Shown here: positions 49,338 to 63,250 of the stretch, piece after piece | How the letters are laid out: every line of letters begins with the position of its first letter | Numbering within the stretch: position 1 is the first letter of the stretch | DNA from: Trogon surrucura | Taxonomy: Eukaryota > Chordata > Aves > Trogoniformes > Trogonidae | NCBI GenBank assembly: GCA_020746105.1 | Contig: CM036619.1 | Span: 11,446,238 to 11,510,237 of the forward strand | DNA: 64,000 nucleotides | Direction: 5' to 3' | The notes under the pieces: generated by a model | What the model was told of the DNA's origin: nothing | Database searches by the model: none | Seen by the model: only the letters and a program-made list of their open reading frames with translations | Position numbers and translations under genes: made by a program

Positions 49338-49703
49338 TAGATAATCTCTTCCACAGCATCATGCTGTCATAACCTCCATCAGTCTCTTTTCTTCTAAAGT
49401 GCTGGGAAGGAGTCAATAGCAGAAGAGAGTTGCTGAGCAGATGTCAGACAAAGGACCACAGGGCTATTTGCTCTTGATTTTCAAGGGGAACTTGTGTCCT
49501 GGATGAGAGACAACTCAGCTCTTCAGATCTCTGCTCTTAATTTCAATTTTTCCCTTCTTGGTTTGTACTGAGAACTCCTTGATGGCTACTCACCCAGACC
49601 AATGTGTTTTTTTTTTTAAAAAAGCTGACCTGAACTAGTGCTTTTTTTTTTTAAATTTCCCAGGAGCTTAGCCAAGGATATGTGATTTTTTTGGTTTTTT
49701 TTT
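49338..49703. other. Spacer between two same-strand CR1 tails
   Basis: About 370 bp without recognised content except T/A runs (49603-49625, 49643-49655, 49687-49703). The downstream CR1 tail abuts the last T-rich run. Confidence 0.5.
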
Positions 49704-50190
49704 CACAGAATCACAGAATGTTAGGGGTTGGAAGAGACCTCAAAATATCATCTAGTCCAGCCCCGCTGCCAGAGCAGGATCACTTACAGTAGGTCACACA
49801 GGAATGCATCCAGATGGGTTTCTAAAGTCTCCAAAGAAGGAGACTCCACAGCCTCCCTGGGCAGCCTGTTCCAGGGCTCCGTCACCCTCACTGAGAAGAA
49901 GTTTCTTCTCGAGTTTAAGCGGAACCTCTTATGTTCCAGCTTGTACCCATTGCCCCTTGTCCTGTCATTGGATGTCACTGAAAAGAGGTTGGCACCGTCC
50001 TCCTGACACTCCCTCTTGACATATTTATAAACACTAATGAGGTCACCCCTCAGCCTCCTCTTCTCCAAGCTAAAGAGCCCCAGCTCCTTCAGCCTTTCCT
50101 CAGAAGGGAGATTTTCCACTCCCTTCATCATCTTTGTGGCTCTGCACTGGACTCTCTCAAGCAGTTCCCTGTCTCTCTTGAGCTGAAGAA
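49704..50190 (-). mobile_element. CR1 3' fragment, well preserved
   Basis: A minus-strand CR1 of about 490 bp. Its end (plus strand CACAGAATCACAGAATG at 49704) carries two octamers, followed by GGGGTTGGAAGAGACCTC and the TAGTCCAGCCCCGCTGCC tail, then the RT C-terminus. It is truncated at about 50190. It matches the copy at 12917-13296 nearly word for word over the shared part. Confidence 0.95.
49784..50187 (-). pseudogene. CR1 ORF2 C-terminal fragment, uninterrupted
   Basis: The frame is open from the truncation point to the natural CR1 stop at 49784. Segments seen in order are [91 protein letters not shown] and a final FLCDLL. There is no frameshift or stop over about 130 codons, so this copy is comparatively young. 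It lacks the endonuclease and the catalytic RT motifs and has no start codon of its own, so it is a dead 5'-truncated insertion. Confidence 0.92.
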
Positions 50191-53100
50191 GTTTTGTTTT
50201 TAAGGCAAAATCCCACAGCTCTATGTTGTTTTTCTGTACTACAAAATGGGAGGTTAACCAGTCCTTAAATTACAAAATCATCAGTCTTCAATACATTGTC
50301 ATTTTTTATTCACTAAGAATGAATTACTGCTCTCTAATAACTTAGTCCTCAGAAAGACAACAGAAGAAATAACAAGTGACCTACTCAATACCTACTTATC
50401 CTTAAAATCCACAAGTCCTGCCTAGATACAATAATCTCTTTTGTGACAATTTATGAATGAAAAAAATGATCCAAACTCCTTCTTTAGAATTCCTTTCCAT
50501 TGGGAAAGTAAATCATTGTTTCTCATTGCATCAGATTCCTAATTTATTTATGGTAGTCTTGCCCCTTTAAAGGTGCAAAATAATCTTCTGAAGATTATTT
50601 GTCTGTAGAACACCTGATTAAACATCTTTGTTTATTTGGATAGAAAAGCAATTGCATAAGGCATATTTGTCAGATGACATAAATAAGGGTCTTTTTATTC
50701 ACTTGAGCAGTATCTTCACAGACCAGCACACTATCACTTGGCTCTTACAAAACTTAAGGACAAAATTGCAAAGCAAGTGCCTATAGCGTATTTTTGAATG
50801 TCAGAAACTCAGGTTGCTGGTCCGACAATACAAGTCTAGTTCCAAATCACATCTGTTTACTTAGTTTGCTCCAGCCCTGAACTGTGACAGGACAGTCTGG
50901 AAAATAATTTGTGCAACTCCAAATGTTTTCGATTTACTGTGGTCTGCCAGAAAACTGACAGGACAAGTTAAAGATAAAGAATGGTAACTTAACACAGACA
51001 TTGTTGCTGTCCTTGAAGAGATGTCTGCCAAGCTATTCCCACTGAAAAACAAAGTCACAATATATAATGCTTCACTTGTCCAAAAGGCAAAGGAGCTGGC
51101 ACTACAAACCTCAGAGAACGTAGTCACACTATATGCAAACAAGGTTATGGAAAGATGAGTCCAGGTGAGATGGAGATGGAGATACAGCCAGAAGTTCATC
51201 CCAAGCTGGGAAAAGAACTGCAAGTCCTAACTCAGTTTCTACCTTTAGGCATTCCACTTTCAGTAGGGTAACGTAAGAAGACTTTTGTTATTCGCCACAT
51301 CTCTAATGAGCCATCCAACTCAGCTGGGAAAATGAACTATGGAGAATCCCGGAAAGACCCTTTAAAAGAAGTGCAAAATAATCCCCTCCCCATTTTTTTT
51401 CTCCAAACTGACTTTTTTTTTTTTTTTCAGGGAAAAACTACATTACAAATGGCATAATGATTTACAAAGGAATATTAGACTTGGTATAAATGTCACTTAT
51501 TGGAGTTTTTAGGTCCACCATGAAGTTTCAGGTATGGATGAGATAAAGGCAGAGCACAGACTTTCATCATTGTTAGTTAGGCAGATGTAATTTTGTGTCA
51601 CTGCCTTGAATACAGATTTCCTATTTAAGGAAGAGCTTGACTATCCCAGGGACCCTATTGGCTGGACTCTTCCATGATTTCATTTTCTTGAACTCTTTCT
51701 GTAACAAAATTGTTTCAAAAGTCTCATTCCACATCAGAAAGGAGACGCTAAAACTCTAAAAAAAACCCCCAAAACACTGTGAGTGACTTTCTTTTAAACA
51801 CTAACATTAACCAAAGAGCCATGATTCCACCTCTACTGACTGGACCACATAAAAGGTTTTGACTTTGTTTCTGCCTCCCAGGTAGCAGACCTGGGAAAAT
51901 AAAAAGCAGGAATGCTTTTTATTTACTGCTTCAAAAGGTTTTGTGCAAGGCATAAGGGGTCCAAACAAACAACAGAGTACTTCCTACATGCAGTGAAAAT
52001 GCTCTATTTCAGACTCACAGCAGCATCAATACACAGTCCTGTTTATTCCTCTATTGCTTCTTAGCTATCTTTTAGATTGTCTGCTCTCACTGTCTTTTTG
52101 GCCATTTTGCCATACATGTCTCCATACAGGCCCCATTAGGTTGCTGTATTTGTGAATAAGTAAGTACATAGTGGGACGGGCCAATGGAAGATAGATTTAA
52201 AGACTGTGTTCACCCTGCCTGTATCAAATGTCACAGAAGCAGCTGGTCTGTGGGTAGGAAGATGCACCGGTCATAAAGACTTCTTATAATTTCTTTTCTC
52301 AGACAGAGAGAGAATCATAGTTTTAAAATAAAAATTGCATTAGTACTGAAATCATCACATACCCATGCATTTTTTATGATCTGTTAATTCATATAATATA
52401 GTTTAAACTCTTCCTTATTAACTAAATTGTTCATTTCTCATTCTGTAATATTTCTTAGCCCATCATTTAATAAATCAGCCACAGGTTATGATGTCAGTGA
52501 AATTCTTGTGTCCAAAAGACTTCAGATGTGATTTAAAAAATGCACTCAAGTCCTGGCAGGAATGAATAGATTTTAAATACGAACACACCAATTTGGTAGG
52601 AGAGTCTGAACAAGTGATCCTTCCCTTGAACACATGTGAAGCTCTGACAAGTAAGTGAACTCAGGCAATTGTATGAATCCCAACTCTATGACGCCTGAAC
52701 TCCAAAGGCTCTCTCAATTCCTGGATCATGGTTCAATGCTGTGGCTTCTGCTCTGCCCCATTATACCCATGTCTCAGTTCTGCTTACAGACACTCCTGGC
52801 TTCCAAGGACAAGTATGTAGGTGAGCTGTGTCTTCAGATTAAAGAAGTACTTTCTACTAGTTCCGACTTTCAATGAACTACATGTAATATCTGCAACTGT
52901 TGGAGTATTCTTCAAATTCTGGCAGGTAAGACCCTGAGGATGGCAGGAGCCTTGAGAAGTTACTCCATTTACATTTGTGTTTTGCTAAAGGGAAAAAATA
53001 CATTTCTCACCCTGTATAGTTCTTATAGTCTCGTCTTGTCATATTTAAGTGTTTCAAGATCACTTTTCACTTAAGGCAATCTGACTTTATCTTCTGTAGG

Positions 53101-56100
53101 CATCTGCTTCTCTCCTTTATTTGAAAAGGGCTGATAGAAACACAAATGATGAGCTTAGACCAGATGCTCTATTTAGATGGCTAAAGTGGAGTGGAATCAA
53201 TCCTCCTTTTATTGTCTAAATCCAAGTTTCTGTCTCTTTCCTCCTCTTTGCAGAGCTCACCTCCCAAGCCATTAAAAGACAATTTAATTAATGATATTTG
53301 TTGTTAGTGCATAGTCTAATATTACAGAGGGAGGAATTTTGTGTAAGAGTTGAAGAAGAAAATGGATTACATGTTTTATATGTTGTTGATTTTACTTAGC
53401 AACTGATGGGGCTGTGCTTAGTGGAGATTGTGCATAACCAAATTGTCCCTAAGGTGGTGGAACTAATGGATCTGTCTCTGCACCCCTTTAAGTTGCCCAG
53501 CAGTGTGCAGGTGACCTTTTCCTGTTCCTTTGTGTTGCAATGTAACTTGATAAGGGACAGGATTTCTTGTCACGTTGGCTTGTTCCATGGTTGATTAAGT
53601 CATAATTCAGTCTGTAATTGACTGTGGACAATGATGGGAAAAGGCAGAATAAATAAATCCATCATCAAAGAACCTAACATTTTGGGAATCTTCCACCAGG
53701 GGAGAGTTTTAAACATCTCTACCCATCAGGCACGTGGTGGCATTGCAGGTTAGATGTTCTGTGATGCCTTCTCATTTAAGCTCCTGTCTTTTGTAGTGAT
53801 TGAAGCCTGAGAAGTAGAAGGGATGGAAATCTAGGCAAGAAGTTCCCAGGCTCTGTTAGTCTACTAAGATCTCTTGCCAAGCTCCTTAGAAAGAATGCTA
53901 GAGAGAAACAGAACAGGGAACACTGTACTAATAAAGAAGCTTTTTTATTTCAGGCTTCATATATCTTTGGAGCCATGAGCAGCTCTAAATTTTCTCAGGT
54001 GTCTCCCTTATTGATTATTACTACTTGGCAAAACGGCAAATGCGTCTGTTGCTGATTAGTGGAGGAATGCATGCCTGTAATTGTCAGAGATCTGTCACAA
54101 ATCTCCATGGAAAGCACATTGTGCATATTTTCAGCAAGTGTGACCACTCCAACTCCGAGTTAGCTTTCTACATACATTCTAGCCATTAAAATGAGAAGCA
54201 TGATCACTGACTAGAAGTGAAAATAAAAAGGCAGGAGACAAAGTGAAATTAAGGGATTTCGAATTCCAAAGCTAGTTGTAGGCTTTTTCTAGTTATTTAC
54301 CAGCATCTAGGTGATATTTTAGGTTGGCTAGGGTTTGATCTAATGCACATTAATGTCAGTAGCTACTTTTCCAGAGCCTTGAATTAGAATGCTTCTGAGC
54401 AGAATATAAGAAAACCTGCATCAAGTAACATGTACCCTTAGAGTGCCACTCTCCAAAGCAGTAGTCTTGCAAGTAAAGCCTGCACAGAAATTGCTCCCTT
54501 GGGCCATAAACAGGACATAAATGGACAGCAGATTGGTAGCAGATGTATAAACCTGTGCAAAGCCAGTATCAGTTTGATGTTTCATTGGATCCTGTCCTGG
54601 TGACTGCATTAGTAGGCATTTTAAGATGATGGAATATACATTTTTCAGTGGCAGAGCTGTTTTGTTCAGAGTGCTTTGCCTGTCTGTGTCTCTCTCCCAG
54701 CCTAGCTAGCAGTGCAAACAGAGAGAGATAGGGTTAGCAGATGAATGTGTTCCTCGCTGTTTTCACATGTTTCAAGTGGATGCAGTAAATATATGTTAAT
54801 TGCATATTGTGTTTCAATTATTGCTGTAAAGCCATTTGAGCAAATATAGTGTCATTGTGCTGAAAGCTTCCAGTCTGTGTTTGCCCAATGGCAGTGGCAG
54901 CCAAGTGTATTTCACTAAGTACTAACACTCAGCACATTTGTGCACTGTTTTGACTATGCTGTTTGTTCCTGCCTCCATCACTGGCTTGCTGCAGTCTTTG
55001 AGATCAACCCAGGAACTAGATCTGAACTTCACAGCTTTTGCAATTTGCTGCTGACAGTAGCACAGCAAATAACATCATTAGGGTATCTCCTGAGGAAAAG
55101 CAAATACCTTTGGGATCACTCCCTTCCAGGTGTGCAGGGAAACAAATGTATGGAATGCACATTTTACTCACTGAATAGCTCCCGCTGCATTTTATGGGCA
55201 TGCCGAGCCAGAGATGTAAATCCAAACCAGGACATGATACAGCTGCATTATCACCCACAAGGAGGAAGGACCTTTGCACTGAGCTGTGCAAACAGAGGAA
55301 ATCAGGAGGAAAAATGGGCAGTTGGCTCTTTCAAATGCCTCATTTCATCCTGTATATCACAATTCTTATCAATCCTAAATACTTGATTTACTGACCAGCT
55401 GGTCTTACTGACCAGCTTCCTGACCGTGAATTGAAGAGGCAGAAAAGAGTCAAGACTGTACTACCTTCTCCTCCACTTTTGAGCACTTAGGGTACAATGA
55501 AGTCAGGACTTCTGCTCCAATGCTTAATCTCATACACTGGCTGGTAGCCCAGAAAGGGCTTCTTTAAGTGCCTATCTTGACACCACTGTAATTTCCATGC
55601 ACAGTGTGGATGTCCCTTCTGCCTCTGTGTCACTTCTCACCCAAGGTAACACCATCCAATGAGTCAACACCGTGGTCCGCTGGGAGGCATTCCTAGAGAG
55701 GCAATGAAATGGTGTCAGAATGGCTCTAAACAATGCACAACTTCTCATAGCCTTTCTCCATTCTGTCTAAGGCATGGCTTTACATCTAAAAAATGTGTGT
55801 ACGAGTGGCTCAATTATATATAAACCAGATGGCTTATATTTTTATAGACTAAAATTATACCACTCCCCAAAAGAGTCTGAGAAATGGAAAGAAATAGATT
55901 ATGAGTAGCTGTACTAGTATTTCATTTGTCACTAAAAATAAGAAAAGAAATTAGAGACCAGGATTGCTATTACATTTGAAATGAAGTAGAGGATTTTTGC
56001 CAAAGTTTTCACTGAGGATTTGCTTATTTTCTTGTCATTCCTATGACTCGATTGAGTTTCCAGAGCATCACTGATGTAATTTTTTATTGAAGATGTGCCA

Positions 56101-57284
56101 ACTAGCTCTACAGTCACTGGGACAGTGGGGAATTCTGAGCATTCACCAGCAGCCTGGAGTCTAAACACTCTTGTTTTCTGTGTGTGTTCGCCTGATAAAT
56201 TCAAAGCAGACATAGTTTGTCTGATTTTCCCAAGTAGGCCCCTGTATATGAGAACCAGAAAGCAAAACGAACCCCAAGCAGGGAGCAGACCTTGTCTGGA
56301 GAACTTTCATATGTCTCCAGATTAGAGGCTTATTTATCTGGGTGGTTTTTTTTGTTGGTTTTTTTTTTTCCCTAGGAACAGTTGTGTGATGTGGAACTTG
56401 CCCCTCCTACAGCAGAGATCATGCCATGATATGGTATAAAACCAAACAAAAGTAAATAATTGAGAAGAGAAAGAAAATTCCTTGGAAACCAGGATAGGGA
56501 ATAAAGGGGAGTTAAGTTCAAAGCTATGTAAAGTGATTTTCATGGACTACAATTTGGTTAAACATGTTTGCTAGTTCCACAGAGAGCTCAGTTCAACTAA
56601 CTGATAGGTCTGTGTGATACTATGGCTAGCTTTCAAGACTGCATTTGAGGTATTGGTTTATTCAGGGAAGTCAGATCCTTTTGTTTGCATCCAGTTTTTA
56701 TTCCACCTTCATTCAGAGAACGATCCTGCTGGTGATATCTTTTAGCCTGATCTCTTTTAATAGCATTACACTAGATTAAAAATTTAACCAAATTTAGAAT
56801 TAGACTCTTGGAAATACTTTTTTTTTTTGGTAAAAATCCAACCAAGAAAACAAAGAAAACCAAGATCTGCCTCAAAAAATGACGAGATGGGGAAAACTAA
56901 GAGGTCAAAGATTGCCTAACACACTAAAAGACATTAAGTGTTGCAAGTCACCTTCAGAAAGTCCATCTGTGCTTGAACTGCTCCCAGAAAGTAGGACATC
57001 AAATCCTACACCATAAATGTTGTCACTCAAATCAGCTTAGCTGGAACCTTATCTCTGAGAGAAATGTAAGAAAGGGGCAACAAGGATGAGTACAATTAGC
57101 TTGGGCTTCTCCAGAGCACAGGCAGGGAAGCTGAAAGTCGATAAAAATGATGAGTTCCTCTCTGTGTCTGCAGTAGAGCAAAAATGTTTCCATCTGAACA
57201 TTTCTAAGGGAATTGAAAAATCTCATTTCAAATCATATAGGTGACAGGACTTTTCCCACATCCTTGAAAATGGGTGTAATTTAA
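50191..57284. other. Long non-coding stretch without recognised repeats
   Basis: About 7 kb. The longest frames are 148 codons (54940-55386, plus) and 120 codons (50861-51223, minus); neither has a recognisable domain, and each overlaps shorter frames on the other strand or in other frames. A homeobox/POU-motif-rich segment at 54640-54920 is noted under findings. Confidence 0.5.
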
Positions 57285-57355
57285 TTCTGTGAAGCACCTT
57301 GAGGCTTGTGAGGGGTATGTGTAGGTATTAATAATGATAATAATGCTAGACTGAT
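57285..57355 (+). mobile_element. MIR-like SINE 3' end
   Basis: AATTCTGTGAAGCACCTTGAGGCTTGTG followed by GTAGGTATTAATAATGATAATAAT follows the 3' end of amniote MIR (TGTAAAGCACTTTGAGATC...GGTATTATTAT). The preceding 50 bases are too diverged to assign. Confidence 0.6.
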
Positions 57356-60300
57356 GTAAATTTTAACCTTTCAGTCAGTACCTTTCCAAAGCCTTTTTTT
57401 CTTTCTGCAAAGTGACCTCTTTGGAAATTTTAATGAAATAAGCATATGTCACAGCTAAAATAATTCGGTTTAGAGTTCTGGATTAATCTGGAATTTCTGG
57501 AGGGAAAGTTATGGGCCAAATTCAGTAGCTCATGTATGAAGAGGACTCCTACAGATTCAAAAAAACATTGCAGTAAAGAGCCAAACAGTGCTACCTAAAG
57601 TTCGCTTTAGCATCAGAGAGTTCCTTCAGACAATGACTATGATCACTTCCGTTTTCTTTTTGTGAAGATTTGCTGCAGTGAGTTTCCATTCATAGAAATA
57701 CTCATGGAAAGAAGGCATGAAAAATATTTGCAAGTCTGTGGGGGAATGCACATTTGTATGCCTAGAATATTTACACTAGAAATTTTCACGTGGCCACCTT
57801 GAAGGTGTGTAGGGTAGATAAGAAGAAATTCACCTAGGAAACATATGCAACATCACAGTGCTTATACACCCAAGCCAGCAGCTGCTGGAGATTTTGCCTA
57901 TGCAGTGGGAGCTGGGAAGACTTTCTAGATCCTGGACGAAAAAGTGATTTTCAAGACTCAGTGTCAGGACAAGACAGATATTTGCAAACTTGCCATGCCT
58001 CTTCTGAAATGGGAGGTGAATAATGCAGACTGGAGGGGCACACAGCACATCTGTTAGCTCCTAATCTGTGAAGCAGAGCCCATCATGGGCTCCTGCTGCT
58101 GCACATCACATGCCTTTAGCTAACCCAGGCTTTATCTTCCCCAGGTAAATGTTCCTAGCATTAGCAATGAGGGATTCTCTAGAGTAAAAATATATTACTT
58201 CAAACTTTTCACTGGAAGCACATATTCATGAAAAATTAAAAGAATTATTTAAAAAAAAAACAAATCACAAGCCATCCTGGTAAAATAATTAATTCATTGT
58301 TTTTCCAACTGCAATACAGAATGAGCTTTGAACCACCTCTGTTGCAAGGAAGATGGATGCAAATCCTCTGAGTTTTCCCTCTTAGGATCCCCTCGTGGAT
58401 TTAACTTTGTTTCACTAGCAGAGGACTGTTTTTTTCCCCACAGTCTCTATGGAAAAGCCTGTGATGCCTAAGCATAAAGCTGGCAGATTTCCCAGGAATT
58501 GTCAGGAGTATACGTCAAGCAGAACAGCTGGGCTTTTACCTGTGCTCTGAGCCCTGCGCCTGCTCAGGGCTTCGCTCCCGGCCCAAGCAGCACAGCAGAG
58601 AGTGTGATACAAGCACTGGGGCATGAATAGGGCGGGCAACACTTCAGAAAAAATACTTCCTCCCATTGATAGAGTGGTTTCAGTATCCAATGATGTCAAT
58701 AAAAATCACTTTAAGGGAAGAATCTAATTCAACAAAGTTTATAACAGCTTTCAACCATTTTCCAGTAGCTGGACTGTGCTCTCCCTATATATCCCCTGTA
58801 AAATGCATTGGCTTATTTCTTCCATATTACATACTTCATTGTTACATTTCTGAAAACTGCATATGTCTCCAGAGACAACAACTATTTTATTTGGAATCTC
58901 AGAAGATAAAAGATGATATGAAGGACTCTGATTCACAGAGTAAAACTGACAACTTTAATGAATAGGCATGAATACACAACCAATATTTTTGCACAAACAC
59001 ATTACATAAATGGTTTTTTCTATCAGACTTTCCTATGCATACACAACAGTAAAACACAATCCTTCATCAAATATGCAATTTTTGAAAGCATGCACTAAAT
59101 GAAACAGATTGTAAATGTAATTAAAGTAATCAGAGTAATTAATTAAGAACACTTTTTTAGTCTCTCCTTGGATATTTATTTTTTACTGGAAATTAAGCAA
59201 ATCTCTCAAAAGAATTCACCAGAACACAGACACATTATGTAAAATAAATGGCTCTCATGGGATTATAATTATGTTGTGTTATATTACTGGTTTTAATGCT
59301 GATGCCTTGGAAGCCACAGCTCTGTTCTTTGTGTACAAACCAAGGCAGCTAATACTGGATATGCCCCAAATCTTGGTCTCATTCTTTCAAATATGTAACG
59401 ATCACAGGCATTGAGATTCAGTTCAATACCTTTTCTGATGCTAGACTCCAGATTTCCTCTTTCTCAGCGACTGTGAAGTGGCAATTCATCAACTCCCACT
59501 GACGCCTGTAACACACGCTATAGCCTTTGAACGGCGACTTCCTATAGCAGTTCCTTCTATTCTTCCAACTCTGTTACAGCCCTGGCTTACCTCAGATATT
59601 TCTTCACTGTTCTAATTTCTCTTTCAGAGAGTCTGATGTTGTCTGCATCACAGCTTAGGTTTTCATCCCTTTCAGTCAGTTCACTTCCTACCTGTATCTT
59701 TAGACAAACACCCACCTTACTTGCTTTTAGGCTTCTTTCAGCTTTACTTCCACCACTTAATGAAGCAGATGCATTTTGGACTCTCTCACCAGGTTGTTTC
59801 CTGCATTGGTGCAATTGTGCAATTTTGGGATAGGAAGCACACTGTATATTGAATAATTCTGCCTGGTGTTGAAGTATCTCTGTGTGCGTTCAAGATGATC
59901 CTGACTTGGGACTTCATCTGTCTTTTCTGGGATGTAAAATGTTTCAAAGTGGAAATGCAGAAGGAAGGCATGGCTAAGGATATAGTTCATCAAGGAAGGT
60001 GGAGTAGCAAAACCTGGTTCTCTTTCTAGTTATCTAACAATTTGCTCTTTGCCTCATCTGTTTCTGGTACTGTCTTCTCTGACTTCTGCAGGAATTTCTG
60101 CACGTTCACTTCTGTCTGCCTTTCTCACAACACCTCTCCTCTGATTGTTTTTCTCTTGGAACATTCTGATTGTTGACTTTACACCTCTTAATTCAAAAGT
60201 TACCCTAAGTTTGAGCCAAATCCTCAGCCTATGTAAGTCAGAGTGAGTCTGCTGGAGTCAGTAGCACCGTTTTTGTCAGCAAAGGACCTGTCTTTTTATA

Positions 60301-60896
60301 TTTTATTTCCCTTGAAGGATATGTCTGTCTCTCAGTCTACTCACGCAGTTACTAACCTTTAACTTGGGACAAATACATTTGAAGAAATGGTATATCCTAA
60401 TCTGTCTTTAAAATACTTGAAGAATATAACAACCCCAAAAATCTGGTTTCCCTATTTATTCATAATTTCATCCACCTTGCTTTCAGACACTATTAGCTCT
60501 GCTGGTGAAGGCCAAACCTTCAGCTACTCTGTGGCTATATTTATGGAATGCTTTTAGTCTGAATGCTTAGCAGTGGTTTCAGCCTTTTCAGATCCCCTAA
60601 AACTATCCTTTTTCTTTTAACTCCCTACACCATTCTTTGCCTATATTGGTGTACATTCTTGCATGCTTCAGTTCCTAAAAACACACAGGATGCAGAATAA
60701 ATAAAACTGGTAGAATAAAAATACTGCACAATGACATCTGCCAAATGCTACAAAGAGTTGTTGGGAAAAATTAACTGTATAAGTCAAACAAAAAAAGTAT
60801 TATGTTAATATTTTTGCATGAAGTCTTTTCTAAAAAATGGTCAGATTTTATTTTAGCTGTAATGATTGCTAATAACAAAGCTCTAAAGAAACTGAT
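57356..60896. other. Non-coding stretch, nothing recognised
   Basis: No gene or repeat wording. An imperfect GC-rich stem (AGCCCTG/CAGGGCT) lies at about 58552-58573. The segment 59060-59340 is rich in TAATTA-type motifs. Frames reach 99 codons at most. Confidence 0.5.
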
Positions 60897-60935
60897 AATG
60901 GTTTTCTGCAATGGTTTTCTGCAATGGTTTTCTTC
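60897..60935. repeat. Three tandem copies of a 13-bp unit
   Basis: AATGGTTTTCTGC occurs at 60897-60909 and 60910-60922, then as AATGGTTTTCTTC at 60923-60935. This is a small minisatellite-like expansion. Confidence 0.93.
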
Positions 60936-61148
60936 ATAAAATTCATACAAAATCAGTAGCTAGACACTGTATAATATTGCATCTCACACATACCCTTAAC
61001 TAGAAGTTCTAGCTTTGGAGGTAGTAAACGATAAAAACAATGCACATGTATTTGAGGTAAACAAGGTAATTAAGACAGATAACCTGATATTTGGAAAAAA
61101 TGTAATTGTCCTCCGACTGTCACTAATAGAGGAACTTTCACACACATT

Positions 61149-61173
<25 letters not shown>
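61149..61173. repeat. (TA)n microsatellite
   Basis: Twenty-five uninterrupted bases of TA alternation, continuing into a degenerate GTATATGTAGATATGTG tail. Confidence 0.95.
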
Positions 61174-61179
<6 letters not shown>

Positions 61180-61353
61180 GTAGATATGTGTAAAATGGTG
61201 GCATCTGGCAGAAGAAACACAGTGAATTACTTCATTTTTAAGCTATTTGTGACTCAGAGTTTTTCTATTAAAGTTGGTTTTTTTTTTTTACTTGTATAGC
61301 TGTTACTCCTTGTCTGGGACTCTCAGCAGTGACTGCAGTTTAAATACAAAATA

Positions 61354-61376
61354 GTAATAATAATAACAATAATAAT
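61354..61376. repeat. (AAT)n microsatellite
   Basis: TAATAATAATAACAATAATAAT, interrupted once by a C. Confidence 0.9.
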
Positions 61377-63119
61377 TTTCTTTAGTGCCTGATGAGGCTT
61401 TTTTGCTGGTTTGTAAATCATGGGAGACCTTTAAACAAAAGCTCTAACAAACAAAGTCCATTATGCCATTTAAAGACACGCTGCCTTGCTTCTGCAAATA
61501 TAAACACTGTCAAGTTTGGATTTTTTTTTTTTTTCTAAAACCCATTAAGCTGTCATATGTGTTTTTTGCCTTTCTGTGTCGCTTGTCAGGTTTTTTTGTG
61601 TATCTATATCTTGGGGACCAGTGACAGTGAGAGCGGAAACACAGGAAAAAGGCCTGGCAGTTTAATGAGTCCTGGAGGACGTACCCCTCAACAAGGGGAG
61701 CGCACTCATTTTCATCCAAGTCTGACCTTCCTCAGCCTGCCCCCATGACAGGGGCACCATGTGAGCACACTTCAGTTCTGAGCACATTGTCAAGGGAAGA
61801 GTGGACCCAATAGATGGCATAAGTGGGTCAAGAAGTGAGTATACTATATATCTACTACTCCCTGTAAGGTGGGTTGGGGATCTTTGTAAGTCAGAAGGGA
61901 CCAGACCTTGCCAGTTCTTGTCCTCCTCACCTCTGAAGAGTAGTGCTGGGATTGAACTTTTCACTACACAACGGGGATTTACTCTGGAGGGAGTTAGTTT
62001 ACTCAAAAATGAACCAATATGTGATTAATGTAGGTGGTGAGGATGCCAAGACTTAAGACTGAACCAGTCAGATATAATATTTGACAGAAACAGACACACC
62101 CTGTGAAGTATGTGTTTTCCATCTATGTTGGTGCTTTAGTCTGGCTACGGAGATACTTCTCCAATACAAAAGATCTGCTTCAAATCTGGCAGTAGTAACC
62201 TTTCAGTTAAATCAGAGATAACTGTGTTTGGGCCCAGGCATTGGTCTGTAGAAGTAGCTTAACTTTCAGACTAAGAAACAAAAGTCCCAGACCAGGCGCT
62301 TGTGTGATTCATCCACTGCCTGCACAAGAAATCCTTAAAAATGGCTTGCAGAATATTTCAGTCCCCCAGTCTGAAGCTGCAGATAAGAAATGAATGGGTG
62401 GATGCACTAAGATTACACAAAAGATGATGGTGTTTTTTTTTTCTTGAGTGTGTTGTGCCACATAAAATCCATGCATGTAATTGCTGTCACAGCTCTAGTA
62501 ATGTGGTTCATTTTGCCACCTAAAGGTTTGTGTTAAAATGCTGCAGAACAGTGTATCACACAGTACATCCACTTATTCTGCATGTTAAATAAGTGGTCTT
62601 TTAGCTCTAGGGTGTTTGATGCCTGTAATTATATTTGATAACAGTGAATAATCTCTTCTATTATTTATGGGCTTTCAATGGGTGAGGTTCCACAGGCTCT
62701 TCACTTGCGTTTTCTCACCTTCCAGTTTGCAGATCAGTGAATCCTGTATCATATTGACTATTAGGAAAGGGTTTTGGTGTTCTTCCTCTGATTTAACCAG
62801 CAGGAAAGAGTCATTGCTCCTTGAAACATTATGCCATTTAAAGACCTCTTTATGTGCCTTTTTGAGCCTAGCAACTTGCTAGGGTTTTTTATTTTGTTTT
62901 GTTTTGCTTTTTTTAAGTGTTTAAAAGATACCATTTAGAAAAGGAAGGGAGATATGCTAAGACGGGTTTGCACTGGTAGGGCCTGGTTTATGTGTCCTTG
63001 AAGGCATCTGTAGCAGCAGCACTAACTTCCACCTCCAGGCCCTATGCACCTACTGAACAGGGTCATCAGCTCCTTGGGTAGCATCTCTTTCCGTTTTGAG
63101 GAATCTCATGTGTTACCAA

Positions 63120-63250
63120 GGTATTAACACCACAGTTAGAAAAGTCAATCTAGACAAGATTTTCCAAAATGGCTGATGAGACCGAAATCCTTAAATTTGG
63201 AAAACTCAAGAGTCAGGCACCTCAAATTTTCAAGACAGCTTAAGTACCTA
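63120..63250 (+). mobile_element. Possible ancient interspersed repeat
   Basis: GATTTTCCAAAATGGCTGATGAGAC, AAATCCTTAAATTTGG and AGTCAGGCACCTCAAATTTTCAAGAC resemble an old repeat family common in reptile genomes (the GATTTTCAAAAGTGCC...GGGTGCCTCAATTTT type). Class and boundaries cannot be fixed by eye. Confidence 0.3.

Larger units (their letters stand above)
60936..63119. other. Non-coding stretch with two microsatellites
   Basis: Contains the TA and AAT microsatellites listed separately. The block 61590-62030 is less AT-rich, with 114- and 75-codon frames on opposite strands and no domain. Confidence 0.5.

Noticed and set aside
54940..55386. 148-codon plus-strand frame
   Set aside because: Cys-rich appearance but no motif spacing I recognise; a 91-codon frame overlaps on the other strand.
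58552..58573. GC-rich stem AGCCCTG/CAGGGCT, possible terminator or small hairpin RNA
   Set aside because: A seven-base stem only, no T run, and prokaryotic terminators are not expected here.
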